A program made the position numbers and the translations under genes. From NCBI GenBank assembly GCA_012845835.1, contig JABAKD010000025.1, forward strand, positions 31,812,314 through 31,876,313: 64,000 nt of DNA. The letters are read 5' to 3'. Positions 1 to 12,509 of this stretch are shown one piece after another. The DNA is from Undaria pinnatifida. Taxonomy: Eukaryota; Sar; Phaeophyceae; Laminariales; Alariaceae. Every line of letters begins with the position of its first letter. Position 1 is the first letter of the stretch. Under the pieces are notes generated by a model. It was given only the letters and a program-made list of their open reading frames with translations. It had not been told where the DNA came from and ran no database searches.

Positions 1-889
1 ACCCGAATTGAAGACATACCGAGAAGAGCAAATAATACTGGGGTGAACTACCTCGTACTGTGCGTGCATACTGCAGTCGGTGCAGCTGCCAAACGGCGGT
101 TCCATGTTATGGTTCTTAGCAACCGGCAATAGCATGAATGCCAGTGAGTTTGGTCCCAGACGACACATCACTCCCCCAAACTAACCCACAAGATCGAAGG
201 GACGGGCGGCTACGTGACAACAAAAAGAAGCAACAGAAAAATTGTCTATCACCAAGATATGGCCAGAAGTCCAAACATCCGCATGCATCATGTAATTAAG
301 AATGAATCACAAACCAGAGAGCGACTCGATAACCACGCAGAAAACACTACACGCTAAATAATCCCCGCCCTTGATATATTTCATACACAACACAAAGATT
401 CCGACTATACAAAACACATACATTGTCCAGATCGAATTCTAAGACAAAGGCCAGCATTATTAAACTTCGAGATATACGGATATATAATGACAAAAAACAC
501 GTAAAGGAGTGTCGACCGCTGCCCCCCCTGTTAGTCCCCATGCCTCTCTTCCCCGCGAGCGACTTCGACTATCTCCACGGCATACATAGCAGCAGGTGCC
601 CGCCCCACTTACCGCCCCGAGTATAACCATACGGGTACTACTGAAGACCAATGCTACGGTACCATAAGGAATTTGTTGTTCAGGGCCCTCTTTTGCAATG
701 GCTCGGGGTGACTCATGCGAGTTACCCCCCTGTCCCTTGCGGTTATAGGCTTTCGTGCTGTTCGATATTTATTTTGTGTGTCTCCAATGGAATAGTTTGC
801 TACGCTCCGCCAAACCAATCGCGTACAAGTGGTTTTGTCAGCAGTAAGGTACAGAGTCGCTCGTGTGAGTATGATATATTATTATAAAA
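1..889. other. No gene seen
   Basis: AT-moderate DNA without protein-like frames. 490-640 resembles a unit of the 4930-6660 satellite. Confidence 0.6.
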
Positions 890-1279
890 ATTAAAATACA
901 CTCCAGCTGTGAGATCGAAGATTTCGTCGAAATTCATCTTTGCAAGCTGTGTGTGATACTCCGATCGCGCGCATTACGAGTTGTGTGTCCTCATTAAGGA
1001 TATAGGTCGGCGACTCCCCTTACAGCTACAGTGTAGCTATCAGGGTCAACAGGATGATTTTAGTCAGTCTGTGCGCGGAAACTATAAAACCCGTTTCTGA
1101 GGGGGACAAAATCTGACAGCTGTGAAGGCAAAGGGGGGGCCTGGTTTTGATCAAAAGCGAGCGGGTTTGGAGGGGGGCGGGGGGGGGGGGGGGGGGGAAA
1201 GGGCAATTTGTGCATGTAAGCTATAAATCCTTTCGAGGGGATAAATCTGACGGTTTTGGCACCAGTATATTATTGGGGG

Positions 1280-1312
<33 letters not shown>

Positions 1313-2290
1313 GGCGCGGGGGGGGGGGGGGGGCAGCTCGATATGTGCCTGGAAACTATACATTATTTCGAGGGGACAAATGTGACATTTTTGGAAATAA
1401 TACATCAGTTTATCGTGTATATTCTGGGGTAAGTCGTACAATCAGTGAGTAAAGAGAGGGTGGAGTGTTCGAGGGGGTGGGGTTGGGATGGGTTGGGGGG
1501 GGAGGGTGGGGGGTGGGGGCGGGGGCGGGGGGCGGGGGGGGGGGGGGGGAAGGGCTTTAGGTGAGGGGTTTGTTGTACGTGTGGTGCTAGGTCTAGGCGA
1601 AGGTGCGGGTGATGGGGAAGAAAGGGGCGTTCGAGGCGGGGGGGGGGGGGACACAGCGGCATGGATGGCTCTCGAAAGATAATGAGGTGATATCCTGTGC
1701 GTGAAGTGTTTATTAATGTGGCGGATTTCGATATTTGGTGGGGCGTTTGAGTAAGGGGGAGCAAGAGGGGGGGGGGGGGGGGGAGTTTTTTTAGAAGGTT
1801 TAGGTCACAAATAATATTCAAATACACTTCGGCTGTGAGATCAAAGATATGTATCAGCTTGTTATACGCGTGGTGCTAGGTCTAGGCGATCGTGTAGGTG
1901 GTCGGAAAAGAGGGGGCGTTGGAGGGGGGGGGGTGGGGGGGGGGTGGGGGGGGGGGGGGGGGGGGGGATATTTGAAACCTTTGTCATGGATGGTCAGAAA
2001 GATAATGATGTGGTATCAACTGCGTATAGGTGTTTATTACTCAGGCCGATTTTGATTGTGAGTGGGGCGTTTGGACAGAGTAGGCGGAAGGGGGGGGGGG
2101 GGGGATCGGGGGACGGAGGGGCGGGGGGGGGGGGGGAAAGGGTTGGGGTTTGTTATGAAAAAGAGGTCAGTGGAGGGGGAGGGGAGGGGGGGGGGACATT
2201 TCAATATGTGCGCGGAAACTATATATTCTCAAAGGGGACAAACCTGACGATTGAAGCAATAGGACACCCCTTTATATCATCTGGCTTGTA
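890..2290 (+). repeat. G-rich modular dispersed repeat, copy 1
   Basis: Begins ATACACTCCAGCTGTGAGAT and runs through GATCGCGCGCATTACGAG, AAGGATATAGGTCGGCGACT and TGTGCGCGGAAACTATA. Several modules follow of the form TGTGCxxGxAAxCTATA - GGGGAYAAATxTGACGG, separated by G runs up to ~40 nt. A second part has GGTGCTAGGTCTAGGCGA blocks. It is near-identical, in opposite orientation, to 36170-37862. No protein-coding content; the Gly-rich frames are artefacts of the G runs. Confidence 0.85.
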
Positions 2291-2439
2291 ATGTTTACTA
2301 TTCTAGAAGGTTTGATGTAAGATGCAGCATGCAACCCAGTGTTTAAGTGTAGTAAATAACGTGTTAAATCTTCATAGTTTGTTGTTGTATGATACATCGA
2401 TCGAAAGCTAGAATATTTTATAGAATATTTGTAGGTACC

Positions 2440-3590
2440 ATTATTTTCTGACATCGCTAATTATAAGAAAGAGATACGTATTGTCAAATGCAACAGGCGA
2501 GGTGATGTGGCCATGCACTGTGTTTGTCACCATCATCATACAATCACCATTATTATCGACATCGCTAATTATACGCAAGAGATACGTATTGCCAAATACA
2601 GCATGCGAGGTGATGTATGTGGCCATATGCTGTCTCCGTCATTGAGCATTAGAGGGAGGGATGCGAATCGACGCTTGGTATACATGTGCTCAATTACGTC
2701 ACCTCATTAGTCATACTTGGTATACACGCGCTCAATCACGTTACCTCGTTAGTAATATTTCGCTTGGCATAGGTGGGGAGGCGATCATGCAGACGGTATG
2801 TACGAAATACCCTACGTAATGGGTTGGTAAGGTTGTTTACCGCAATTTTAACACATCTGCCTGTGCTTCCTTTTCCAAATTATTTTTGTCTCAAATAAAT
2901 GTACGATTTCACGCCTATGATTTTACCTTGTCGATGTGGGGCTCTGCAGTCGTCAATTTTAAGTCAGAGATACATCCTACAAATACATCAGGCGAGGTGG
3001 GTATGTGATGTCATATATGCGATGTCATCACTATTGATCGCGAGGGTGATTTTACTTCGTGAGGTAAATGGTACTGTGTTTCGTAGAGGTCGTCTCAGGA
3101 GGGTATGCGATGGGTCGGCGGTGTATCACGTCTGTTTGTGCTTCCTTTTCATCTTATTATTGTCTCAAATGTGTGATTTCACGTCCATGATTTTTACCGT
3201 GCCGCTGTGGGGCTCTGAGGTCGCCAATTCTAAGACAGAGATACATCTTACAAATACAGCAGTTGAGGTGGGCATGCAACGTCATATATATGCGATGTCA
3301 CTACTATTGAAGGCGAGGGTGACTTCACTTCGTCAGGCATATGCTACTGCGTTTCGTAAAGGTTGTCTCACGTGGACATGCGATGTCACCACTATTGAAC
3401 GCGAGGGTGACTTTACTTCGTTAGGCACATTCCACTGCGTTTGGAATAGTAGGGGTTGTCAGGCAATCATGTAAGCGGATGGAGGCACGAAATACCCTGC
3501 GTAATAGGTTGGTCGTGTGGTTACCGCAGTGTCAACATCCCTGTCTGTACTTACTTTTCCACATTATTATAGACTATATAGTGTACACTT
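2440..3590 (+). repeat. Satellite-like array of ~105- and ~275-bp units
   Basis: Two ~105-bp units at 2450-2640 share ACATCGCTAATTATA and GAGATACGTATTG. Two ~275-bp units follow (2898-3170 and 3172-3450) sharing TGTGGGGCTCTG, AGAGATACAT and GCGAGGGTGA. A flanking block near 2800-2890 recurs at 3485-3580 (CGAAATACCCTxCGTAAT). The 191-codon frame at 2899-3474 spans two units and has no domain. Confidence 0.75.
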
Positions 3591-4024
3591 ATACGTCCTG
3601 TTTTCTCCCCACTGTCGTCGAAGATGTTTGTAGTCCTGTAGATGTCGCGTCCCATGTCTGGTGCTCTTGTTAGTGGTGTTGGTCATGAAAACATGCCCTA
3701 ACATGTAGTAGATGATCGCTCAGTGGTGTTCCTTTCCTTTACATCAAGCCAGGTAGTATATGCCAACGCAACCGCTTGCTTGAAAAATGACAAAGAAATT
3801 CCTCACACACCTGACACAGAGAAGGACGCGGCCCGAAGATTGTTCAGTATACCGACGGTCAGGAACAGGTTATCGAGCAGCGCACTTGATTTTTACTACC
3901 GCTCCTCACTCCACCTAAGACTCTACGGGCATGCGTTGGACCCAGTTCGCTGATGCCCAAAACCAATTTCAAAGGAGGTGATGTGGTGGGCGAATGCTAT
4001 AATGATTTGCGCTGCTTCGATTAC

Positions 4025-4524
4025 NNNNNNNNNNNNNNNNNNNNNNNNNNNNNNNNNNNNNNNNNNNNNNNNNNNNNNNNNNNNNNNNNNNNNNNNNNNN
4101 NNNNNNNNNNNNNNNNNNNNNNNNNNNNNNNNNNNNNNNNNNNNNNNNNNNNNNNNNNNNNNNNNNNNNNNNNNNNNNNNNNNNNNNNNNNNNNNNNNNN
4201 NNNNNNNNNNNNNNNNNNNNNNNNNNNNNNNNNNNNNNNNNNNNNNNNNNNNNNNNNNNNNNNNNNNNNNNNNNNNNNNNNNNNNNNNNNNNNNNNNNNN
4301 NNNNNNNNNNNNNNNNNNNNNNNNNNNNNNNNNNNNNNNNNNNNNNNNNNNNNNNNNNNNNNNNNNNNNNNNNNNNNNNNNNNNNNNNNNNNNNNNNNNN
4401 NNNNNNNNNNNNNNNNNNNNNNNNNNNNNNNNNNNNNNNNNNNNNNNNNNNNNNNNNNNNNNNNNNNNNNNNNNNNNNNNNNNNNNNNNNNNNNNNNNNN
4501 NNNNNNNNNNNNNNNNNNNNNNNN
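4025..4524. other. Assembly gap (500 N)
   Basis: Exactly 500 N followed by a 50+ base C run. The round size suggests a nominal gap rather than a measured one, caused by the homopolymer and inverted repeats. Confidence 0.95.
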
Positions 4525-4577
<53 letters not shown>

Positions 4578-4900
4578 ACCAACCACCCCCCACCCCCCCC
4601 CCCCCACTACAACCCGCTCGCTTTTGATCAAAACCAGGCCCCCTTTCCCTTCACAGCTGTCAGATTTTGTCCCCCTCAGAAACGGGTTTTATAGTTTCCG
4701 CGCACAGACTGACTAAAATCATCCTGTTGACCCTGATAGCTACACTGTAGTTGTAAGGGGAGTCGCCGACCTATATCCTTAATGAGGACACACAACTCGT
4801 AATGCGCGCGATCGGAGTATCACACACAGCTTGCAAAGATGAGTTTCGACGAAATCTTCGATCACACAGCTTGAGTGTATTTTCATTTTTTAAAATATAT
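4525..4900 (-). repeat. G-rich modular repeat, copy 2, cut by the gap
   Basis: A C run right after the gap is followed by the complement of the repeat start (GACTCCCCTTACAACTACAG on the minus strand). It is nearly identical to copy 1 and faces it, so copies 1 and 2 form an inverted pair around the gap. Confidence 0.82.
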
Positions 4901-4929
4901 ATTAACACCGATTATATTTTGTTCACGCA

Positions 4930-6660
4930 ATGACATACCTATCCGATAAGCATCGTAACATACCCACAAGAAAAAACAAAAAAGAAATTACTGTTACTCA
5001 AAACCATAGACTATAGTGAAAACATATGCAACACAATGATACGAAATGTTTCACAGACGATTGTACAATACCTCATAGCCTCACCCACAGATTGAGCTAC
5101 CCCGCGCGTCCCGCCCCCCCTCTCCCCCTCTTGATCAAACCCGAGCCCCCACGTCCTTTAAAACTCCTCCCTCCCCTCACCGATTATTCGACTTACAGGA
5201 TTCACTTGATAAACTGATGTATTTCCTTCCACAGCTGATGTATTTCAATCCACAGCTGATGTATTTCCTTCCACAGCTGTCAGATTTTGCCCACTTCTCA
5301 GAAAGGGGTTTTATAGTTTCCGCGCACAGACTGACTAACATCACCCTGTTGACCCTGATAGCTAAATTGCAGTTGCAAGGGGAGTCGCCGACCTATATCT
5401 TTAATGACTGATTCTACGATAGCCATTCCAAAAAAAAGCAGCGATTTTCTTGAACGAACGTTTCATCATCATAGCTACTCGACACGGTAAAGGATCGTAT
5501 GAAAAATACAATATTAACATAGTTTCTGGTAAGCAAATGACTATCGAAGGATGACGTCGGGGGGCAAGGGGCACCATATTTCAGGAGACGAGGCCAAGAG
5601 CTGGTTTCGAAACCTGCGATTTCTGTAAGGAGATGTTGGGGGGGGCATCGTAGAACGACCTTAATGAGGACACACAACCCGTCATACGCGCGATCGGAGT
5701 ATCGCATCTAGCTTGCTAAGATGAGTTTCGACAAAATCTTCGATCTCACAGCTGGAGCGTATTTTTTTTTCTATATTACCTCATAGCCTCCTGCTACCAC
5801 GCGCGTGACTCTCGACTTCTGCCTCCTGCGAGTCCCCATACCCGCCTTGGCTGCGGGCAACGATCTACTTGGAACACATGGCAAGAGACCCCCACACCGC
5901 TTACGGTCCAACGTATAATCATACGGGTACTACTACATCACACAATGACATCTCTGTTGAGCATCGCATCATACCCACACGCAATTATTTTCAACAAAAA
6001 TATATATATTCAACTGTGAGTACGATTAATTGAATGATCGAAACTCCAAAAAGGAAATGACGGTTCCTTAAACCGATATCATGATACAGCGTATCCAAAC
6101 ACACAAGATACGAAATCTTGCACGGACGGTAGAACAGTACCTCGTAGCTTCCTGCTTCCACGAGCGAGGTGTTCGGCCTCTGCCTCATCCGAGTCCTCAT
6201 ACCTCCTTTCCTTTCGGACTTGACGGCATACATGGCAGTCAGCACCCACTCACTCCGCTCAAGACCCTAATTTGAAACACACGGGTACCACATAAACAGA
6301 ATCACACAATGACATAGCTGATGAGCGTCGTAGCATACCCACACCGAGAAGCAAAAAGGAAATTACGGTTTTAATCTAAACCAAGATCGTGACAACATAT
6401 CCAAACTCAACCTACGAAATTGCACGGACAATATGACAGTACTTCGTAGCCTCCTGCTACCACGCCAGAGACTCTTGACTCCCCCCCCTACGAGTCCCCG
6501 TACCCCCCTTCCGTGCTTGTAACGGCCTTCACGACATATGTGGCAGCAGGCCCCGACTCCGCGTACCCTCTCAGTTTAAACATAGGGTACGAGTACTCGC
6601 ACTGAAACGCACAATAACGTATCTGATAAGCATCGTATCATTTCCATACAGATATCAGTA
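4930..6660 (+). repeat. Satellite-like array of ~310-360-bp units, broken by a G-rich repeat
   Basis: ATGACATA..GATAAGCATCGTA occurs near 4930, 5945, 6308 and 6612. GTAxxTCxTAGCxTCCTGCT occurs near 5070, 5778, 6138 and 6440. The array is split by the G-rich repeat pieces at 5095-5775. A related unit lies at about 490-640. Confidence 0.68.
5095..5775 (-). repeat. G-rich modular repeat, copy 3 (two pieces)
   Basis: 5095-5410 and 5655-5765 carry the same conserved blocks (GGAGTCGCCGACCTATATC, GCGCGATCGGAGTATC, CTCACAGCTGGAG), separated by ~240 bp of unrelated DNA. The piece at 5215-5280 contains three copies of a 24-bp unit, TTCCACAGCTGATGTATTTC. Confidence 0.75.
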
Positions 6661-8780
6661 CATTATCAGTTACAACGCATTCATTTTACGACGGTTGAAG
6701 GCGGTTACCCTCTGACTGGCGGCCTGAAATTTATTTACAACTTGCAGTAGCTAAACAGACCTGTTTGTACTGTTCAGCTTTCTTTGTGTATGTGGAGCAG
6801 CTTGTCTCTGTGCTTGGCGTCATTTGGATCAATGCGCTCATAATCAATCATGGGACTTTCATTTTGAATCCGGGTAGTTTGTTGGGGTGTACTATATTCC
6901 GGCACGTGTGATGTTTCGTTTTTGTCATGTGTTACACGTGATTAACCCGATGCTGCATTATTTGGTCGTCTGGTTCGAACAGGTATTGCCTTCTTGCCCC
7001 TAGCCAGTTTATGACGTGCGCGCTGGCTGCACTGCAGGACGTAAGACAATTGCACAGAAGAAGCCAAGGCAGATAGAGTTGTAATGTTCTGCGTTTGTCC
7101 TGTTAGGCCATCGTGGCGCTAACTTCTTCTCTTTGATCTCGATATCAGTTGTCGCTACAACTCATCGCCTCTTCTTGCTTGAAAATACTTTTTGACAAGT
7201 ATGACCTGTCTGAATGCGCCGAATGTTCTTGCATACTATTATCTCGGCGTTGGCTATTATTATCGCCTTGCAGGACATTTCTTGGCATTAGAAGCCGGAA
7301 GTTCGTCCCGTTGACGGAGCGTGCACAATTGTGTTTGAAATATTGTCCCAGAAAAAAATCCTCCCTCAGCCATATGAAATTCAGGAATTGAATCTATGCA
7401 ATACTACTGCAGAAAATAAGCAATCACGCAGAATCGCGCATGCAATACAGTACAGCAGCACCCGCCGTCGAGTAAGGGCAAAGCCATCTTCGTGGTGACG
7501 TAGAAGGCAAATAAACATGATTGATGATAAGAACACAACACAATCCGCGGCACGTGGGTCACGGGGGTGTCACAGTATGTGTACGAGGTTTAAGGTTATG
7601 TATGTGCTATTATTGAGGTTAAAGCCCATCTTTGTGTAATAATCAGGAAATTGAACTTCATGTGTTAACCCGTCGAGTGTACATCTAGGACAACGAGAGT
7701 CCGAGCCGATACTCCCCCTTGGGCAAACGGACTCTACTACCACTGGTACTGCAGTTGTGGTCGCAAATCACAGTACAGAAATTCGAGCACGATTAATGTG
7801 CTGGTGAGTTTTCCATGCAATACAAAGCGCAACGCATGCGGAATCTAAAGCTACGCAAGGCAGAACACCACAGTACGTGCAAGGAACAAATATTTGAAGC
7901 GAACTAAAGAAACATCAAACATAAACAAAAAAGAAAATGGTAGGAAACCGAACGAAAAGAGAGAATGTCACGCATTGTTGTTGCGGGGCAGCACCCAACT
8001 ATCAATAACTATTAATAACTATTAATAACTAGTAACAACTGGGTTCCGTATGCTATTGCAGTAATTCGTGGCTGTGAGCAACACTACGAACAACGTGGTC
8101 TGTCCTATATACCGTAACTGACGACGGTGGTGTTCACACACAAAATTATCTCCCCATACTCCCCAAGCGTATTATACCTACTACTACAGCAGTACCAGAA
8201 GAAAATTGAACGGGCAAAACGAAAAAAGGGGGAAAGAAGACGCAGAAGAGGACAAAAGGAATAAAAAGAGGGAAAAAAAGGAAACTGGTTAGTTCGACTA
8301 AGTACTGTTAATATCAGATCAAAGCATACCGGCAGCGGTAACACCGCATTAGTAGTACCGGTCGGTTTATTTTGCTCCATGAAAGGTGACGGATAGCATG
8401 GATCGCGCAGGCAATCCAAAAAACGAAGATCACAGGCGTCAACGGCTCGTAACCTAGGCCAAAAGAGTAGTTTGTCTGCTACGTATTTAACCTTGTGTCC
8501 ACCCAACGACGCGCGTTGCTACGCAGGTACACTCGTGCTAACCAACTGTGAGACAGAAATAAAAAATGTCGGGCATTGGTTGGTGAAAGCAGAATGGAGA
8601 TTCTACCGTACCAGCTACGAACAACAAACGATCAAATTCCGACGCAGAAGCAAACCTGAAACCTTAAATTGACCAACCACGAAACGAAAGCAAACACAAG
8701 AACTGAATAAAGGTAACGGAATGAAGAAGAAGCCCAGCGCGACCGACGCCACGCACTGCGAACAGGAAGCACAAAGAAGT
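6661..8780. other. No gene seen
   Basis: Unique-looking sequence with a small TAATAACTAT repeat near 8000. The 133-codon minus frame at 8105-8506 is compositionally biased and has no domain. Confidence 0.5.
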
Positions 8781-9299
8781 CTATCCGCGGTGCCCTTCCT
8801 TGCAAAGTTTATTCCGTATTACACCAATGATGATATACTTTCCCATGACATGCGGTTTGCGAATTGAGTGTCTCCCCGCCCCTCCCAGCTGCACGAGACA
8901 CGTCTGCGTTTTGTATTCGGTTGAGCTCACCCTTAAGCTTGAAGTCGCTTTGGATGAGGCCGGGGCAATACACACTCGAGCGCGGAACATCAGAAACCAT
9001 CGGTGCACCCCCACGGCCGCAACGATGAGCGAGCCCAACTTAGAATGCGATGCCTGTTTGATCCTCTACGTTCGTTCCTGGCTGCACCACGTTCTGGTGC
9101 ATACCAATCGAGCGTTGCTAACGAGTCCAACACTAGCATGGTTGAGGTGTTATTTAGACATTGGCATGTTACCACACCACAAAGATATAGGCGGGGTAGT
9201 TCACATGCATGGTTTTACCGAACCCAGTTCGTGCTGCCGTGTTTGATTTGGTGGTGTGCTGACATCAGGGGATATGGCGTAGCTACCCTAGCTGCGCTG

Positions 9300-10490
9300 C
9301 TGCGGTGGTGGGTGCTCTACTGCAACTTTGAAGTCTGCTGCAGTGCTCGGAGTTCACCTAGGCCTCACTACCGCGGATGATGAAGGGGAGCCCACCCAAG
9401 GCACCACTTTGACTACGGGGCACGAGACCACCCAAGGCTATGTTTTCGGGGCGGAGCACGAGCCCGCACCCAAGGCATTTTATTCGGTGCGGGGCACGAA
9501 CCCATCCAAGCCGACCCCTGGGATCGACGAGGGGGGAGTGTGCAGCCCGCAGGCCCGCATGAGGTAGATACAGCGATCTTCAACGAGGTTGAGGCCTGCC
9601 ACCCTACTCCGGTCATGCTCCATAGCAGGCGCTGGCAAGATGGCCAGACAATCGGCGTTGCCGTAGACGCTGCCATTGCTGTACTCGTGTGTGTAACGAA
9701 ACGAGGTGACAAATTCAAGAGTGTCCTGGATTTGTGCATTGTGGGCATAATCTTTACCAATGCTCTCCAGTGCCTTTTGGCTGGAAAATACGCGGAACCT
9801 TCTTCTCCGAAGGTACCCTCGGAGGCGCTTGAAGGCCCAAGCAATGCTGCCGATTTACAAATGAAGAGGCGTCCAATGCCTCTCGGAGTCAAGCGTTGCT
9901 CGGCTGGTTTACGCGAGTTTGATAATAAACCCAACGTCGTCCATCATCACGGGGTCCGCGACAAGACAGAGGTTGTGTTCTGCCAGCGCGAAACCAGGGC
10001 CGATGCAAGATGCCATCACCGAGCCTTAAGGCTTTTAGGAGCCCGACACGTCCGAAATATACGCCAAACAATAGAAAGAGAACCTATGGGAGCGCTGGCC
10101 GCGGTTAACGGCGGGGCCGTGACGCTGACGGGGTTTCTTGGGTTCCTGCATTGGCGATGCAATGGTGTGATCGACCAGAGGAGGCCGGGTGGACCGACCC
10201 GGTCTCTCGTTGGTGAAGGTCTTCGCGAACGCTTCACCAAAAAAAAGTTTCCATCTCCACTGTCATGGGTTGTTGGTCCTGAGACTATCCGCCCGGAGAC
10301 CAATGTCCCACACAGGGTCCAAAGGGCTGGCTTGAGCCAAACGCTTATTGCCAGTGTTCAAAAGGTGATTTTCATGGGTAGATTATGGGTGAAATTATCG
10401 TCGGGGCCAGATACTGGTGGTTTGCTACTCCCGTTCCCTAACAGCGGCGTCAAAGCTGCCTACGCCTCGACCGAGATGCATTATGTGTGA
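9300..10490 (-). pseudogene. Ty3/gypsy fragment, RNase H region, heavily decayed
   Basis: Direct comparison with the 59-64 kb element shows shared DNA. GGATTTGTGCATTGTGG near 9729, GGAGGCGCTTGA near 9821 and GAAGAGGCGTCCAATGCC near 9863 correspond to 62102-62250. In translation a minus-strand RACGLHTPPSS segment near 9550 matches RACGLLTPSTS of the other copy. Many stops and indels break it. About 10010-10300 minus may be RT-connection sequence. Confidence 0.6.
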
Positions 10491-12245
10491 TTGGTTCATA
10501 CGACGACATAATGAGCATCACGTATCGCTGATCTTTCAACGCCTTACCGTTTCGGCCATCACGTACTGCCCTACACGTAAAATGTGACATTACGACAAAC
10601 GACAAAGGGGTAATGGAAAATAACATGGAGGCTGTTAGAACATCACCATTTTGTCTGTGGAGTATTCGTGAGAACGGTCAAACGCCGTGTTGGTATATCG
10701 GGCCTGCAATGTCCCCGTCCGGAAAAAATTAGGCCTCGGCGCTTTGGGCCTGTAGTGTCCCCTTGTGAGACCCTCGGGCCTCGGGAGCTAGATGTTAGTC
10801 GGAACCCGTTGCATTTCTGGGCCTCTCCGATCGTCGGCGAAAACACCCAAGATTCCAGTATAACTCCGCCGGAAAAAAGGTAAAATGCCGACGGTGCCAA
10901 CCTTTTGGTAGCCGCGTCGCGCGTTTGGCTCTGAAATGTTCCCGTCTGAGAAAACCAATCCCCGCACTCTGGACCTGTAGTGTCCCCGGTTGGGAGCACC
11001 AGGCCTCGGGAGAACAATGCGAGTGTTTTTCGCGTGGGGGTCTCTTCGCTCTCGGGCGAAAAATAGCAGGAACCAGTTCCAACTGCGTCTGAAAACATAG
11101 TGCGCTTTGAGATTTTTTTTGCTTGACGACAGGAGCGATTGTTCTGTATATTTACGGGAATTGGGCCTCTAGCTGATTGGGATGGGGGCCGTGGCAGCAC
11201 CACTGGCCCGTCGCGGACTGCCGGACCACCGTCCTTTACCGCCGGAGCTCAGACGTATCCTGATGCAAGTGGGTTACCGTGCTTGACGGCGACGAAGGGT
11301 CAACATACCCTGTGGGCTTGTGTAGACACGAGGCAGCAACAAACCTTCCACTTGAGAAGGATTTTTTCTTTTGGACCTCTTGGAGAGGGGAGGCGAGGTA
11401 GCTTACCTTGTCCACGCCTCCCTGATGGAGAAAAGGACAGAGAGCCGAATGCTATTACGGGGAAATACCGGAACGAGCCTCGCAAAAATACCTCGGCGTT
11501 TAAGTCTTGGCATTCCCGCACGTCAACCCGGCTACCATCTCGCGATCAGGAAAAAGTGTCGTAGGGTCGGACGTCGCACGCGTCAAACCAACCGTCACCA
11601 CACATGGTCAGGAAGAGAAGGAGTTGAGCACATTCGCGCAAGAAGCCAAGCGCCGTCACACGCAGCCATATTGCTGCGCCTTGGGAGGAGCGCGGAAATC
11701 GCGGGCTCACGTGGCACGGTTTATGGGGGCGGCGTTTAGAGTGCGTACCCTCATTTTCGACATTATGCCACGGCTGATAGGAACGGCGAGGAACGGCGCT
11801 GTATAGACGAGTTCCCTTCGCCGAACTCGGATAATGCCTCACGACAACGGCGCTGGAAGCGCGCGTTGTCGTCGTCGAAAACAAAAACTGCCAGGGGGGA
11901 AAACCACGCTCGAAACGATAGCTTCCGCCGCCAGTACCACTACATGAGAATCATCAACAGAAGGCGTAGGATACGGTGGGCGTTTAATGGAGGCAACTTG
12001 TGCTGCGTCACTGGACAAGCTAGCAACAGGTACACGAGCATGTTGTGAAACCAAAATAGGTGTCTCCTACAGTGCCGTCACCGGACGGGCCGTGTGTGCC
12101 TTACCGCCGTCGATCTGTCCAATTTATAATACGGAATGTACCGGGTTGACGCGCGTTCGGATTCTCGCTCGGGTTGTGGGCGGCTATATCGTGCATTCGG
12201 CGGCCGTGGGGGGTGTTTCCTCTACTGTCGCCGCTGCTGGGAGAT
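10491..12245. other. No intact gene; short repeated CCTGTAGTGTCCCC motif
   Basis: CCTGTAGTGTCCCC or a close variant occurs near 10705, 10750 and 10973 with GGCCTCGGGAG nearby, suggesting an old duplication of ~250 bp. Frames of 95-186 codons overlap on both strands and none is convincing. Confidence 0.45.
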
Positions 12246-12509
12246 TTAACCATGCCCTCGGTCTCGGCTCTCGTTCATTCGGCGGCGTAGCTCTTGTAGA
12301 GCTTCCCCAGGATTCGGCCATAGTACGTTGATGCCTTGGGCGTGGTCATGAGCCATGTGAAGGGCTTTCACGAGAACCAGGATCAGAGCGTACTGTGGTC
12401 CATGCTGAACCATGCCATTCTCATCGAAAAATACTCCGCTCGACGCATTGGCTTCCGCCAGACTGATTCGAGGAGCGTTGAATCCGTGGTCACGAGAGCT
12501 CCCCCCAAG
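12246..12509 (-). pseudogene. Unidentified coding-like remnant
   Basis: A minus-strand frame of 87 codons without an early Met, containing GVFFDENGMVQHGPQYALIL and HMAHDHAQGINVLWPNPGEA. Composition and hydrophobic pattern look protein-like, and an overlapping frame continues upstream (EEFKSDLGGALVTTDSTLLE), suggesting a frameshifted older gene. No family recognised; a retroelement gag or pol part is the likeliest source. Confidence 0.25.

Noticed and set aside
1147-2291. Gly-rich and Pro-rich frames over the G runs (also 36164-37714 and 39274-39825)
   Set aside because: Homopolymer G or C gives Gly or Pro in every frame on each strand. The frames do not extend with normal composition beyond the runs.
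2899-3474. 191-codon frame
   Set aside because: It is two tandem satellite units read through; no conserved domain, and the duplicated halves differ as non-coding DNA would.
3923-4694. Frames spanning the N gap
   Set aside because: They consist mostly of unknown bases plus the C run.
9540-10490. 316-codon plus-strand frame
   Set aside because: Lies antisense to gypsy RNase H sequence matching 61.8-62.3 kb on the minus strand; no domain on the plus strand.
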